From positions 62,001 through 126,000 of the forward strand of contig NBAY01000015.1 in assembly GCA_002794775.1 (NCBI GenBank): 64,000 bases of DNA, written 5' to 3'. The DNA comes from Porodaedalea pini. Lineage: Eukaryota; Basidiomycota; Agaricomycetes; Hymenochaetales; Hymenochaetaceae. Shown piece by piece: positions 1 through 12,599 of this stretch; the stretch's first letter is position 1, and each line of letters opens with the position of its first letter. The notes below the pieces were generated by a model, which had not been told where the DNA came from, did no database searches, and saw nothing but the letters and a program-made list of their open reading frames with translations. Position numbers and translations under genes: made by a program.

Positions 1-962
1 TGCATTGCTTCAACAGATGCAACTTCGCCAATTCTTACAGAACAGGGCTCTCTTGTGCTGTGCGCTTCCCTGAGTTCTGTATATGTCATGGGAAAATGAG
101 AAAATTGAGCGATGTCTGTTCTTCTATTGCTAGCGTACTGTCTCGCGACAAGATCGCACGGATTCTACTACTGCTTTGGCAGGAGCATTTGTTCTTCGCG
201 AAGGTTCTGTCTTCAGGCAGGAGCGTCGTAGCTGATTCTGGAAGGACAGATGGCCATTGGACGACAACCTTGCCCTTCAGACATTGGTCGAGGCAGCGTC
301 TTCATCTATCGGACGAGGAGATTGTTTTCATCCTATTGGCGGGTCTTTAATCTGACCTGCACTGCTCGATCTATGGGCTAAGCGGGTCGATCGTACCTAG
401 GGCAGTATTATTCATCACCACTGGCCGACTCTCGGGCGAAACGGGGGTCAAGCGACTGGTGTGCTCTGCGCTCTGCTATGTTTAACACAAGGTCCTCATA
501 AGAGGGTTGTTTCTCAAAAACTTCCTCGTCTTCTGCTTGACCCTCTGCGCGTCATTTGTGACTGTAAGCGCGTAAACGCAGCCTTTAATCCCGAATGAAA
601 TGAGTCGCAGTTGATCGGAAATCTAATCAGTGCCCCAATACATTCCTATCAGATGCCTCCGAGATCTGGCATAATCCGAGTACGCTCGAGTGATCTCCGT
701 ATTCTCTGTCTCTCTACTCTTCCCCTCGACGGCATAGGACCCTCTTTCGTGTTAACACGTATAGGAACAGTTATACCCGATCTGATATGGCCTGCTGAGG
801 CGACCTATGCCGGCGTTCCTTATAGAACGAGCGAAAGAAAATGCTTGAAGGATGGATTCGCCTTTGTGCACCCAGTCCGATTTACAGCTTCACCATGCCT
901 CAATATGACACGCCTTCCCTTCTTCTCCCCCCTCCTCTCGCTCTTTCCCCTTCCACATCATA
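1..962. other. Intergenic, no gene recognised
   Basis: Short open frames occur here, but none shows a recognisable domain or a convincing GT-AG exon chain. The last 60 bases before 963 are CT-rich, as is common just upstream of fungal start codons, so this end probably includes the promoter and 5' leader of the hydrolase gene that follows. Confidence 0.5.
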
Positions 963-2359
963 ATGCCTTTTCTCAAAATCTCCAGCAGTGTCACCTTCCA
1001 CTACCTCATCCCAAGCTGTCCGGACCACGACAATCCGTATCTCGATCCGCAGAAACCGACGGTCTTGTTATTACACCCAAGGCTCTTCGACTCCTATTTC
1101 TTTACGCCACAGTGGCATGATTCCCGTCTCGCGCGGGGTTACAATCTCCTCGCGATTGACCACCACTACCATGGAAAGACAAAGGCCGTGCTGGACGACA
1201 AGCCATATGACTTTATGATGGTATGCCACCCGCCTCTCGAACCCGCACCCGCACATGCGTATTGTGCTGAATGCTTGCCATTCGTTAGATTGCGGGGGAC
1301 TTGCTGCAGGCGTTAGACAAGTTGAAAGTCAGGTCGTGCCACATCTTTGGGAACAGCCGTGCGTCTCATCTAACCCCACTTCCCACTTCCCAGCTAATCG
1401 GCCTGCAGTCGGTGCACCCATCGCCTTTCGCATTTACGTGCGCCGCCCCAAATTCGTCGAGAGCATGATTTTGTGTGGGAAGCACCCGCCCGTTGAGGTC
1501 CGCCCTTCTTTTTCCCGTCCCCTTTTCCCACCGTACAGCAGGCGACTGACTTCTACCTCATCCGTGCCAGACGGAAGAGAACAAGGAGCAGTATCGTTCC
1601 CTGCGAGACGCATGCTTCGACTACGACGACGACGGGAACGACCGGCTCGCATCCGACGTCGTGAACGGGCTGCACTACATATATTTTGGAGAGGAGACTG
1701 GAGCTGGTGCGTGCATGTACACAAGTCCTTTAACATGCATTTCAAATAATATCGATGGAGAATTTTAGATGCAATCATCGAAGAATGGGTGGCCACATCG
1801 GAGTTCCGCCCCTCGAACCGAAAACTCATCATGAAAATATTTTCCTCACTACTCGACCGAGTACCGCTCTCCGCGGAACAGGTTGCTTCCGTTACTTGCC
1901 CCATCCTCATCATCCACGGTGGTGTGTCTCTCTTCCATCCATCCCTTCCTTCCCCCTTCCCCTAGTTTTTTTCTTTTTCTAAATTCTAAGAGATCGATTC
2001 ATTGCATGTAATCTATGTCAATTGCAGAGGCCGACGTACCATACCCGCCCTCCGTCGCACAAGAGCTCTACGACTCGATGCCGAATGCACAGCGGGAGAT
2101 GGCCATTATTCCGGGTGCGCCGCATTTCCTCAGCTGGACACACGCGCGTGAGGTCAACGACATCACTATCCGCTTCCTCGACCGTGTCTCCGGCGTAGAT
2201 AGCGAAGCACTCGGAAAGCTCCCCTTCAGTATGTTTCCCTTTCTCCAGGCACCTTGTTGTATACCAATGACGATCTACTGACGGGATTCGGGTTTCATAG
2301 AAGACGCTACTCCCTCGCTTTCCAAAAAGATATCATTCTGGAAAAAATCGGCCAAATAA
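963..2359 (+). CDS. Alpha/beta hydrolase, seven exons
   Basis: A serine hydrolase of the alpha/beta fold; substrate unknown. Exons read by hand are 963-1220, 1289-1358, 1409-1497, 1571-1706, 1769-1921, 2028-2228 and 2301-2359. All introns are GT-AG and phases agree, giving 321 residues. The catalytic set is visible: nucleophile elbow G-N-S-L-G with Ser109 (assembled across the second intron), Asp238 in HGEADVPYP, and His268 in PGAPH. An HP motif near residue 38 sits where the oxyanion-hole turn is expected. The length is normal for the family. I see no signal peptide, so it is probably cytosolic. It converges on the coiled-coil gene to its right. The exon joins are inference; the motifs are seen directly. 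Confidence 0.88.
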
Positions 2360-3117
2360 ACGCTCCTTGTTTCCCTTCCTTCTTCTTTACCGTATCCTGC
2401 TTCTGTACTGTGCTCGTATCCATCCCTCAACCTGCTTGTGCTATTTCGTATTGGAACACTTCAAAAAGATTCCTGTCTATCTACCTGTCTGTACATCCTC
2501 GCCACGCGATTACCTCTGTAGGATCACAACGAAAACTGCCTTCATTACATGTCAATGGGCCAGGATTGGACCCCACTCGGAATAAGTATAAAGTTACTTC
2601 TCGCCGTGAACTTGGAAGAAAGGGAAGCATATCATAGGATTAGCCTCGCTTGGAGTCGGCGCCAAATGTCTGGTGCGCGCGATCATCGTCCACGTCCCGA
2701 GTCCTTGTCTCAGTTGTCTTCAAATTTATTCTGCGATTCTGCTGTGATGAAGCAAAAATTCGAGATGGAACTTTAGACGGAAATTTATTCAAGGATAAAT
2801 ACATGATGCAAGTGGTGGAACTGTTGCTAAGTAGCGATGCGGAGACATACTGCGTGTGCAAGAAACATGTAAAAGAAATTGCATATAAATGGTATAAGAA
2901 TTGCATGTGACGATAAAACCAAGAATTGAAAAATGGAGCATAAATCTGCGTTATTGATTCGTGAATTGAAGCCGGATTAAAGCGCTATCGTGTCAAAATT
3001 GATGCCAGTATCAAGCGTCGAGGCCGGCCTCAACGTAGGCATAGACGCGCGCTTACGCTTCTTCGACACCTACACCAACAAACAATGAGTATCTTCTGAT
3101 CCCACTTGAAAGATAGA
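2360..3117. other. Intergenic between convergent genes
   Basis: This holds the 3' ends of the hydrolase (+) and the coiled-coil gene (-). Open frames such as 2650-2910 have no recognisable content. No repeat or RNA gene is evident. Confidence 0.5.
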
Positions 3118-5665
3118 TTAGACATAGAAATCACGAACCCTCTGATCCATTTCCTCTAATTCCGCCATCTGCACCCTCTTCAGCTTCGCATATCCTTCCT
3201 TCAAGTCCGTGATTTCCTCTTCCGCCTCCCTCAGCACCTGCATTAGCTGCGTGTTTTGTGCATCTGTCTCCTGTCCTTTTGCCTGCAACGTTTCGAAGGC
3301 CTGGCGAAGGACGCTGATTGCATCCCGAGACTCCTTCTGCGCATCGTCCAACTCACTTCTCAGCGCATTCACGGTCCGCCCAAGCTCTCCATGCGCCTCA
3401 CGCGCAGCAGCCAGATCAAGCTCCAAGCGACCTTTGTCCAGCATTTCGTCATAGAGTTTCGCTTGGATTCCCGCGAGCTCCGTCCTCGCTTCCTCGGCCT
3501 GCTCGATCGAAACCTGTAGCTCAGCCCGCAGATGCTCGCATTCTTGCCGACTCTGCTCGACATCCTGAATGAACGCTGCCTCGCGGCTCTGTGCGCCTGC
3601 AAAGCTCGTCTGGAGGTCTTGCGTGACTCCCTGCAAAGTGTTCCGGACAGCTTTCGTCTCAGCCAGAGCTTTGTCGAGCTGGCTCTGTAGCGTTTGTCGA
3701 GAAAGCTCCGAAGTTTGTAGCTCTTGCTGGACTCGCTCCAATTGTTCCGCAAGATCGCTAAAGTATGCCTTCTCAACTGCCACGGCACTCGCATGGTCTT
3801 GGGTCTCCTGATCCTTCTGCTCAAGAAGTACTTGCACGTCGAGAACCTCGGCGGACTTGTCGTGGAGTTGGTTCTTTAGGTTATCGACTGTCCACTGAAG
3901 CTCCATCTTGTCGTTCTCGAGAGCTTTGCGCTGTCCTTCCGTAACGTTGTACTGCTCGCGAAGCACTCGCAGGTCTTCCTCTAGCCTCGAATGATCAGAA
4001 AGTTGAGCTTGAAGTTGGCATATCTTGTCATCTCGCTCCTTCAAAGCAAGATCCTTCGTTGTCAGCTGTACGATCCATCAATACTCTTCTCCTATGGAAT
4101 AATGAAGCTTGACATACCTTCTTCTCATATTCTGTCCTATCCTCCTGCCTCTCATCCACAAGTCTCTCAATGCGTTTCCTCGCCGCGTCCGCCTCGCTCG
4201 CATTCCGGCGGAGCAAACGCGGAGGCGACGGCGACGACATCGGGGTATGCATCTGTAAACCCGCCCGCGCAGCAGAAGGGGTCTTCAAGTTGTCACACGA
4301 TACTACACCGTCGTCAATAAGAGTCGTATCCAGGTCGAATGAAACATCGCTATCCTCGTTAATCCCATCGCCGAAGAAGTCAAAGTCCATCATGTTCATG
4401 CCCCGACCCACTTCCACGCGGTTCGCATCCACAGCCCTCTCAATGTCCATGAATTCATTAGTAGGCGAGCCGGGTACGGAATCGGCCCCGGCATCGCTCG
4501 GCGCAGGCGTCGGCTGCTTGCTGATATTTGAGATGAAAGAGCCAGACTTTGTGCGAACCAAGCGGTTCACATCGAGCATGATCGGACGCTGCGGCAATAC
4601 GTGTGAGGCGACATCCGCATTGTTGGATGGCTCGTAGCAGTCATCTCTAAAATCGAGAAGGTATAGAAATTTAGTGGATTGAATCAAAGGTGAAATATGG
4701 AGGACGTACGAATGCGGAGGCGTCTGCGGCTCGTCCACTTCAATAGGTATCACTTTATCAGTTCGCGAATCCTGCGCCTTCTCCACACTAGTTGCGCCGA
4801 TGAGCTCGTCAGAGTCATCCTGGACCAGTGTCATGTCACCGGATTTCCATTCAGAGTCATTAAAACCGGAGAATTTGTCCCGATACTCGAGCAATTCGTC
4901 GTCTCTACTCTCAAGCTCCGCGTTCAGCTCCGCCACTTTACGAGCACTTTCACTCTTCAAAGCTTCATATTCAATTTTCAGTTTCATGTTCGCTGCGAGG
5001 AGCTGCTCGCCGAAAGGAGTGAGTACAATCCTGAGTTCTAAGAAAATGTGTTTTCTTACTTCTGCTTTTGTCATTCTCGAGGGTGGGTTTCTGGCAGTAC
5101 CGTTCTCGTCTACGGTAGCCACAGATGATCTCCTGAGATTCTTCGCTCGCGAATCAGGAAGAGCGTGAATGATTTTCCTCCCTAAATTCTCTCTGCAGTC
5201 CGGTGTGTGCTCGTGATCGTCAGGAAGGTCAACTGATTGACGTATCTTCTCGATCCTGTGATGTCTCGTTTTATTTTCAGCATATTCATTAGAGATTTGC
5301 ATGCTTACAGTCTCTTCCCATCGGGCGTCAGAGCAATGTGACCGGGAGGGCGTTGGGCATCCAAGAGGCCTCGAGTCGACTACAAGAAATTATTGCTTAG
5401 AACTGACGCAGAGACAAGTAATGAGTATAAACCAACGAGTTCTTTGCATGCGGTGTTGACACGGGTGTACCAGTGCGGGCCAAGCTGGTCGCCCTGTGCC
5501 TCTGAATTTCTCTTTACTGTATAGGCGATATGTATATTAATTGTGATCTTGCTATTCAAGTCGACGATGTGATGACTTACTTTGAGCTTTGAGAGTCTTG
5601 AAGTGGATTGAACTTCGCGGGTTGCGCTTGCGGATATCAGAAATCGCGGTCACCGTGCCTATCAT
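3118..5665 (-). CDS. Long coiled-coil protein with winged-helix-like N-terminus
   Basis: Not assigned to a named family. From an ATG at 5665 a chain of exons can be read. The N-terminal part (roughly the first 90 residues) contains HWYTRVNTACKEL followed by RGLLDAQRPPGHIALTPDGK, a helix-turn-strand pattern with a terminal LTPxGK that resembles winged-helix folds. The middle (4,100-5,200) is acidic and Ser/Pro-rich, as expected for a disordered linker. The C-terminal 300 residues (3118-4044) are continuous heptad-rich Glu/Gln/Leu/Arg coiled coil. Introns remain visible inside the long frame, for example at 4,660-4,710 and 4,060-4,110. Such a layout fits a structural or chromatin/spindle-associated protein, but that is speculation. 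The 5' exons are less certain than the 3' half. Confidence 0.72.
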
Positions 5666-6094
5666 TCGTCTAAATGAATATCTATCTCGTTCCGACGAAG
5701 CAGGAGTACACACGTTCCGCGTACGTGTAGCGACGCGTTCTCGCGCCGCGTGTCTTGTGAGATACCATGAATCGTACTCTTGCAGTATTGGGTCTTGTAC
5801 AGTCTAGTCTTGAAGGTGAGGAGAAAAAGGATGAGAGTCGGTCGGATATTATAGGCGCGTCGCTTGTGGTGGTCGTTAAAGAAGTCGTAAACAACGGAAA
5901 CGGGTCATCGCTGGAGCCTCATTAATATTCATTTCTTTTTCTAGAATCTACGCGCCACCACACGCGTGTTTAGGCATGGTCATCTTATGTAATCTTATTC
6001 CCTTTTGTGAACATACGCGTGCAGCAATCGCTCACTCGCTGTTGACGACGACAACTACGACGCAGCCAATCTAGCGACGTGCTCTCGGTCCACT
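5666..6094. promoter_or_regulatory. Divergent promoter region
   Basis: The coiled-coil gene (-) and the Sm D1 gene (+) start about 430 bases apart and point away from each other, so both promoters must lie here. No clear TATA box was found for either. The divergence is seen; any co-regulation is inference. Confidence 0.5.
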
Positions 6095-6573
6095 ATGAAG
6101 CTCGTCAGGTAATAAAATTATACTCTGTAGTGAAGGTGCACTGAAAACTTGCCTTTGCAGATTTTTGATGAAATTGAACAACGAGACGGTAACAATCGAG
6201 CTCAAAAACGGTTCAGTCGTCCATGGCACCATCACAGGTCAGTCCGCCTTTGTTTTTCCTCTTTAGTCAACATACTCAATAGTTGTGATTTCCAGGTGTG
6301 GATATGCAGATGAACACGCATCTCAAAACCGTCAAGATGACAATGCGGAACCGCGACCCGCAGGCCCTCGACACACTCTCCATCCGCGGGAACAATGTCC
6401 GTTACTTTGTCCTCCCCGATGCACTCCCACTCGATACGCTTCTGGTTGACGATGCGCCGAAGCCGAAGGGTGGACGCAAGAAGGATGATGCGCGTGGTCG
6501 TGGACGTGGTGGACGCGGCGGTCCTGATCGCGGTCGTGGTGGGCGTGGACGTGGACGGGGTAGGGGACGGTAA
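6095..6573 (+). CDS. SMD1: Small nuclear ribonucleoprotein Sm D1
   Basis: A core spliceosomal Sm protein that forms the heptameric ring on U1, U2, U4 and U5 snRNA. Exons 6095-6108, 6161-6237 and 6296-6573 join in phase to give 122 residues, the usual size. The protein begins [20 protein letters not shown], the classic SmD1 start. It carries Sm1 ([20 protein letters not shown]) and Sm2 ([13 protein letters not shown]) motifs and ends in a long RG/GRG-rich tail, the known target of arginine methylation. The very short first exon of 14 bases is supported by the conserved MKLVR start. An intact housekeeping gene. Confidence 0.97.
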
Positions 6574-7687
6574 TCAGTTCTATGCACCGAAGGTTCGAGG
6601 CTTGTCCTGCTTTTTTCTTTCACGCTGTTCGTTTCACGTTGTTCTGTTATACATTTAAAAAGAAGGCAAGTGCAGCCTTCTGTGTATTTTCGCGTTGATA
6701 TCTTGTTACTTCTTTCATCGAAAATTACACGCAATGCATTATCCCCTTCAGCTCGATCCATAAGCAAAGCGAGTGCAGACTCATCGTCTTATGGATTGTG
6801 CTCGCAACCCCTGACTGAAAATTATCTTCTGTTGATCGAAGTGGTAATTGTCTCCTGATTTTCTACGACGTCGAATCAACGCGTTGTTCATTCGACCTCA
6901 GCCACTCTTTTGACCGTTACCAGAAGCTTCTATACAAAGCGAATCGTGTCAACTAGTCAACCTGGGTCGCCATTGTGACCTCGCTGATTTTTCACCGCAC
7001 CGGATATCATCTAGCCAAGTGTGCCTCAGCACAATAGAAACTTGTCTTCTAGGTAATTTGTCTACCTTCAGTTTTCATCCAGAACTCGCTCATTGCTTCA
7101 GGCTAGAATTTCCAAGACTGAATGCTTTGTCAGGCTTACGGATAAGAAACTGATCGGATACGAGTAAGATCGATTCATTCACAAGCGGAATTGTTTGATG
7201 GCTACTGTGATTTCATTTCTGTCCTCAAAGTGTATGTACAGCATCATTTGAAAGTGTTCTAATCACCTGCTACCAACAAAATATTTCTCTCAGAGGAAAT
7301 CACTCGATGAAAGATCGATGACTCAGCCGAGCGAGTGCCCGTGCCTTGTTCACCTCTAGCAGATGATAGTAGAGGTGTTGGTTCTTTGGATTATAACGCC
7401 GTGCTTTTCATTACCACAAGATGGCGAAATGAGGAAGGAAGTGTTCTCTTGACTGGTGCCGACAGTGAGTGAGAAGGAGGAGACGCTAAAGATAGAATCG
7501 TAGGGCCGCTGACGCGCGTAATCACAGTCTACCATCGTGATGAACTGATCTTCATCTTGATCATGGTGTGAAGGGCATAGCCGAGAAATCTAGCAACTTA
7601 TAAACTAGTGCGTTGGACCACGTTGCACAGTTACGCACTTTCAGGCCACTACGTTTTTGACTAGACCTCCTTTGCACTTTCTCTGTG
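6574..7687. other. Intergenic; left edge of the segmental duplication
   Basis: The first 280 bases are the Sm D1 3' region. From about 6,860 the sequence becomes closely similar to 19,010-19,780, marking the left edge of duplicated block A. The paralogous uninterrupted site of the mariner-type insertion is the TA at 7606-7607. No gene is seen. Confidence 0.65.
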
Positions 7688-8812
7688 ATGTCTGGACTCA
7701 CGCTCGCAAAAAGTCTAATTGTCATTGGCGTCACCATAACCAATCTCTTCTTCTTCTTTATATCATTTCCTTTCGGAGTCATTCTGGTCAAATACCGAGT
7801 GAATTATACGCTTAAACGAATACAGGAGTCCGGAGCAGGAGACCACCAGTCGCGTGCGGGCAGTGTGACAAACTCGTATTCAACCATGGTCAAAGGAGTG
7901 ATGCGGCTCGAAGTGCGTCGTCTAGGTTGCATTGCATTAGTCCTTGTCGACTCATGACTAATACAGGGATGGACTGGAATGTACAAAGGCTTCAGTATGT
8001 TCGCATATCTTGCTCGTCAAATTATCAGTTTCATATCCCAACGTTCCCAGTGCCTAGCTTTATATTCCTTGTGGTGGAGGCTTTGATCGACTTGCTTCAT
8101 ATTGAGTATGAAGGAGGGCTATCAGCGTCTGTGGAAGCGTGTGGCGCAGACTCGCTTACAGATTCGTCAAAATGGTCATTTACCTACCTGCTAGAGTCAT
8201 GATCAATCGGTGACTACCTTTCATATAATTTCTTTGAAGTTTCGTGCACTCATAAGTGGGTATATAAGCGCCATCACAACTCCTTATAGACTCCCTTGGT
8301 TTAACGGCACTTACTCGCTCTGCATCTTCTAACTGAAACGGAACGTAGACGTCCCTGGCTTTTGTTCCTTACTCCCGGTCTCTTGGTATCCGAAAGTCTA
8401 TCCATTACATACACCGTTCTTGTCACGGATCCCCTTCACATGATACTCCTAGATTTTCCCCAAATTTTGTCACCGGCACGTCTCGGTGCCCACCTTGGCC
8501 TTTGTCTCGTTAGTACGGTCATAATTTGTCCGCTGGCCATTGTGTCTGCCAGGCTGTTTATCCAGCGCAATCACCCGTCGTCCAGCTATGCCTCTATCGA
8601 GAAGAATACGAATGTAAAATATGCCATACACCCTACTATAAGTAACGATGTTGCTGGGTACGTTGGATTCATGGCTTTGGAATATATGTGTTGACTCATA
8701 CTGATATGAGAACAGGATTTTCAACCCGGGCGATCCTTACGTCGGGTTTGTTGACTGCGTCAAGCGCATTGTCAAAGATGAAGGATGCTCTGCGCTCTTC
8801 TGGGCATGGTGG
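7688..8812 (+). pseudogene. Mitochondrial carrier family protein, truncated (copy A)
   Basis: A relative of the SLC25 inner-membrane carriers. It begins MSGLTLAKSLIVIG with a hydrophobic helix and the carrier-like PFGVILVKYR. Joining the exon that ends at GVMRLE to GWTGMYKGF across an intron at about 7,911-7,969 gives the EGxxGMYKGF carrier signature. Later parts carry CPLAIVSARLFIQ (a P-x-x-x-x-x-R repeat signature) and GFVDCVKRIVKDEGCSALFWAWW. The sequence then runs into stops; the last transmembrane helix is missing and an AsnRS scrap follows. It is therefore probably a pseudogene or a truncated paralogue. Substrate unknown. Confidence 0.65.
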
Positions 8813-9015
8813 TATGATTTCGTCTTATTAATTTGTCTATTGAAGTAGTCAGTCTGCGGGACAGTACGTCCAGTAAATATATTCAAGACCGACGATAATA
8901 CTTATACTCAATAATTTTGTGACGGACAAATGTTATTTCGCGTGGTGCAGAAAAGTTGATTTCCATTCTAACATAAAACTCTCGCACTCACATGAGCTCT
9001 TATTAATCTCATAGT

Positions 9016-9185
9016 ACCATTCTTCCTGCCCATCGAGGCATCGCGATGCACTCTCGGACATTCGGTAGACCTGACACTGCACTCACAAGTCGCTCGAAAC
9101 CAAGTCCGAACCCTCCATGTGGCGCGCCTCCATACACCCACAACTCTCTATACCACCCGTACTCCTCCTTTCAGAGAAGGCCTCG
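9016..9185 (-). pseudogene. AsnRS C-terminal scrap with motif 3 (copy A)
   Basis: In reverse complement this matches the C-terminus of the complete AsnRS at 33,907-35,476. It includes the class II motif 3 stretch [11 protein letters not shown] and the PNVREC tail. It has no N-terminal part attached. The matching scrap in block B is at 24,618-24,850. A relic. Confidence 0.75.
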
Positions 9186-9811
9186 TGCTTACACGAACTC
9201 TAATTAGGCCTTTCAAACAATTGGCAAAGTTCCTCCGTTCTATGCATATCATTTACAAAACTCTGCTGGAATTTGAAAGAAATCTTCCAGCCGGTGATTG
9301 TATGACCACAGGTTGGAGCGCGACAACTAGCTTTTCCGTCCGTTCTATTGGCATGAGAATAAGCGGAGTGTCTTATAGGCCTACCGCAAGCAGTGCATTG
9401 GACGAAGTTCTCTATTCCGACTAATAAAAGACTGTATACAATCGTCTCGCGAGCGTAAATCATATTGTCAGCTATGAAGGATGCTTCGCGCTATCTCAGG
9501 GCACGGTGGTATGAATTTATCTCGATCATTTGTTTGTTGAAGCAGCACCGCCAGGATCAGACCATTCGTTATATCTGACCGAGGAAATAGTTTATGTGCA
9601 AGAAAGGTGTATGGACAAGGATTACAGTGAAGCAGTTCCTGACACAGCGATCGCAAGCGAGTCCCTGCTGCTGCGAGTTACGAATGGTCATTTCACCCAA
9701 CGAATCATTTTACCGCCTTCGGACGTGCACATTCCTTCGAACTCTTCCCAGCGAAATTCGGAGACAGAAGCATTTTGCCCATTGGCATCTATTTTGCATC
9801 CTCATCAGTTG
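9186..9811. other. Spacer with a carrier-exon relic
   Basis: No gene. About 9,455-9,530 repeats the last carrier exon in decayed form (an EGCFALS-like reading, compare 8,760-8,830). The same relic sits upstream of DUF2235 copies at 14,170-14,250 and 25,195-25,270, so it belongs to the repeated unit. The stretch 9,190-9,440 is similar to 24,900-25,170, but I cannot say what it was. Confidence 0.6.
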
Positions 9812-11633
9812 TCATTTTTCTGTATCCGTGATAATGAAGGACATACCGGGCACATTGAACCATGCGAGAGGCTTGTAGCGCTCGCCTTTAGGCCCTTTGT
9901 ACTTTTCGATCCGCGTACGAACTGACTCATGTACCTCTATGTACCACTTCAACTCTCCCTGATCCTTAATCGTATTCCAAGCGTCTCCGTAGATCTCGCG
10001 CCCTTTCCCCAAATTGACAACCTTCTTGGAGTCATCACGGTAATCCTGCGGAAGCAGCTTGACCCACCATGACGGTTGATCGGAAAGTTGATCATGAATA
10101 GGGAATAGCGCGTCGTGGAGTTCTTCTCTGTGTTCGTTCACTGTTATCTCGACGTGGCCAGGCTCCTCCACATGTTCGTTCACTAGCTCCGGTTCAGTAT
10201 CGCCGCCGCGGCCTGACTTTCCGCGGCTGATGACGTTGCTCAGAGAGGACATAGCACCGGCGGAGGACGTTGCTGGTTCATTCTTGTCGAAAGCACTCCT
10301 GCAGTTCGTACGCCGTTCGTCCCACTCGATCGGATTGAGATCTTCATAACACGGGGTCGAGCCAAATCCAATGTCGACCAGCATATCTTTATCAAAAATG
10401 ACGCCCGTATCCGCGCGGAAGCACTCGCGGATCATCCATCGCAGTGGAATGCGCGCAAGTGAGTTCCGCGTCGTATTGAGTTCAGAGCCTCCTCCGACAT
10501 CGCTATGGCAACCGGCGAACCAGACCTCCCGGACCCGCCGGTCAAGGAATCTTTCGTTCGTGTTGCCAAGTGCTTCGTTCGGGACTTTACCAGGTTCCAC
10601 TTGTTGTTAATTGCACTTGTTTTTTCAAATACTAGCGCGACTCACCCGGATCCCTGAAAGACGTTTCAGGCTCCGATTGGAGACCATCACTAGTGGTTTG
10701 AAATTTGGCCTGAACGCCTCATCGCGCTCGTCCAAAGCAAGTGCGTGACGAAAGACACGAATATCATTGCTGACCAAGGGCTTAGCGAAGGGTAGCTCTT
10801 TACTATGCGTTCCAAACGAAGCAACGGCATCCCTGGTATAGTGAAAACGAGTAAGATGTTGCTTAAGTTTTTAGTGAGATATTTGACATACCAAATACCG
10901 ATGAAATCAAATTCCACACTCAATGAGTAATTTCGTTTGTACTCTGTACACCTCTCCAGACCACCCTTATCGTCGCTGTGTTCAAACACTTTCCAGGCGA
11001 CTGTGATTTGACGGTCATTGTCAGGTAGTAGCAAGCCGACCTTTTGGACGAATCTGCAAAGTAGGCAGACTGTGTACGCGCCTCCCGAAAAGCCAAAGAG
11101 TGAAATCTTGTCACCAGGTTTGTCTGGTTTTCACTCTAAAATCAAAGCGGTGCTCAGCATGAGAAAGGATCAGCGACAACGTACAATTTTGCATTAAGAA
11201 GCGATACGCATCTGCCATAATCCATGTGAGTTAATTGTCGATGATGAAAACTGGTTGTCGAACCTTGCACACGGGTCTCAATATTCCGTGCAAGTGCCTT
11301 ATTAGATTCTGTTCCGAATCCTTCCTGATAATAGGTTAACTGCGTCTCATCGTCCTTACGGAGACATTTGAAAAATTGAAGGACATTCGAATTCTAATTG
11401 GAGACCTAAATATCTCATTCCATAGAGAAGATACAGCAACGCACTTTGTCGCTGGACTGATTGCCAGTTCCATCAAAGCACAGGACGAGTTTTCGAACCT
11501 TAGGCCTCGTAGTTGCAGTGGCATCGTCTTCAGGTGATGCAGTAATCCACCGTCTTTTCGGGAATAGTAGCCTTGCGTTCTCGGAGCGTACATCGTTCAA
11601 GTCGGGCATACTGTGAGGAGGTCCCTCAGCCAT
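9812..11633 (-). CDS. DUF2235 (Tle1-like) alpha/beta hydrolase domain protein, copy 1
   Basis: DUF2235 proteins share a catalytic domain with bacterial type VI phospholipase effectors of the Tle1 group; the fungal role is unknown. The chain starts MAEGPPHSMPD at 11,633 and shows KLVLCFDGTGNQ, LFGFSGGAYT (nucleophile elbow G-F-S-G-G, where copies 2 and 4 have G-F-S-R-G), FAGCHSDVGGG and SLARIPLRWM. It ends near PLAWFNVPGMSFIITDT. Several short introns separate these. Relative to copy 2 it lacks about 16 residues after GFGTESN. The conserved C-terminus contains LGKGREIYGDAW and WYIEVHESVRTRI. It could be expressed, but the changed elbow and the deletion suggest decay. Confidence 0.7.
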
Positions 11634-12599
11634 GAGTGGTCGTGCAGTGAAGCTAGTATCAAATGATAAGTGATAACGGAAGCGATTAAGCGTGAAATAA
11701 TGGTGAATGCATTTCGTTCGGAACTTATGTATAATGGATCTGAGAGAAGAAGCGCTGAGAGTATTGGGCTATTTGCAATACATGATGGGCCGCAATGATA
11801 CCGCATCGACGACGTCAGGAGGGGAAGCACTGCACGTTCCGACGCTCAGGGAGGAGAAGCGCTACACGTTCCGACGCTCAGGCCCTCATTGATATATCAA
11901 ATTTGCGCAGTTTTTCCAGTTTCCATCCAATTGTAATAGAGCACCCTTATCTGTGCTATAGAGAAGCCTAAATTAGAGGACGCGGAGCATACATAACAAG
12001 CAGTAGCTTACTCAGTCGGTTTGCAAGTTTAGACGCTCTTGACTTCGCGCGATACATACAACTCAGAACATGCGCCTACAGTGGCGGATCGGGTTGTAAG
12101 CAGCATAACTGGAAAGGCGTAGACGATCCTCACAGATTTGAGATTGCAAAATCCCTCAAGGCGACACTGCGCAAGGAAAGCAGCTGAAAAGCAACTGTGT
12201 CTGCAGAACAAAAAGAAAGCCTCTGTTTGTCTTCGTCCTCGCAGATAAGCCAATTTGAGACAGATACGGTGGCATATACAAATTACCATTATTGTGCGTC
12301 GCATTTTGAATTGCTCGAACATTTCAACGGTCACGCGTATCTCGCCATCCTATCCGGCTTTGCCTATGCAAGCAAGGCGTCATACTCAGCTGCAATATAC
12401 TTTCGCATCTCGTGCCCAGATAATCACTATCCGTCTACCGCATATTATCACTGGAAAATATGCTTTATGTCAATGATAACAGGCATCGCAATACACTCCC
12501 GGACGCTTGGTACTGTATATAGTCCCAAATTTGCACTCGAGAGTCTTTCCTAGCCAAGCCCAAATCCTCCCGGCTTTTGCAGCCCCCTGTAACTTACCA
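11634..12599. repeat. Spacer nearly identical to 16,479-17,400
   Basis: This stretch, 5' of DUF2235 copy 1, is almost the same as the stretch 5' of copy 2, including two adjacent units ending CACGTTCCGACGCTCAGG. No gene is seen. It probably includes the DUF2235 promoter. Confidence 0.7.

Noticed and set aside
60..350. Open frame near the left edge
   Set aside because: No domain, splice context or codon pattern supports it.
6402..6767. Arg/Pro-rich minus-strand frame over the Sm D1 tail
   Set aside because: It is the complement of the RG-repeat codons of Sm D1, so its composition is a shadow.
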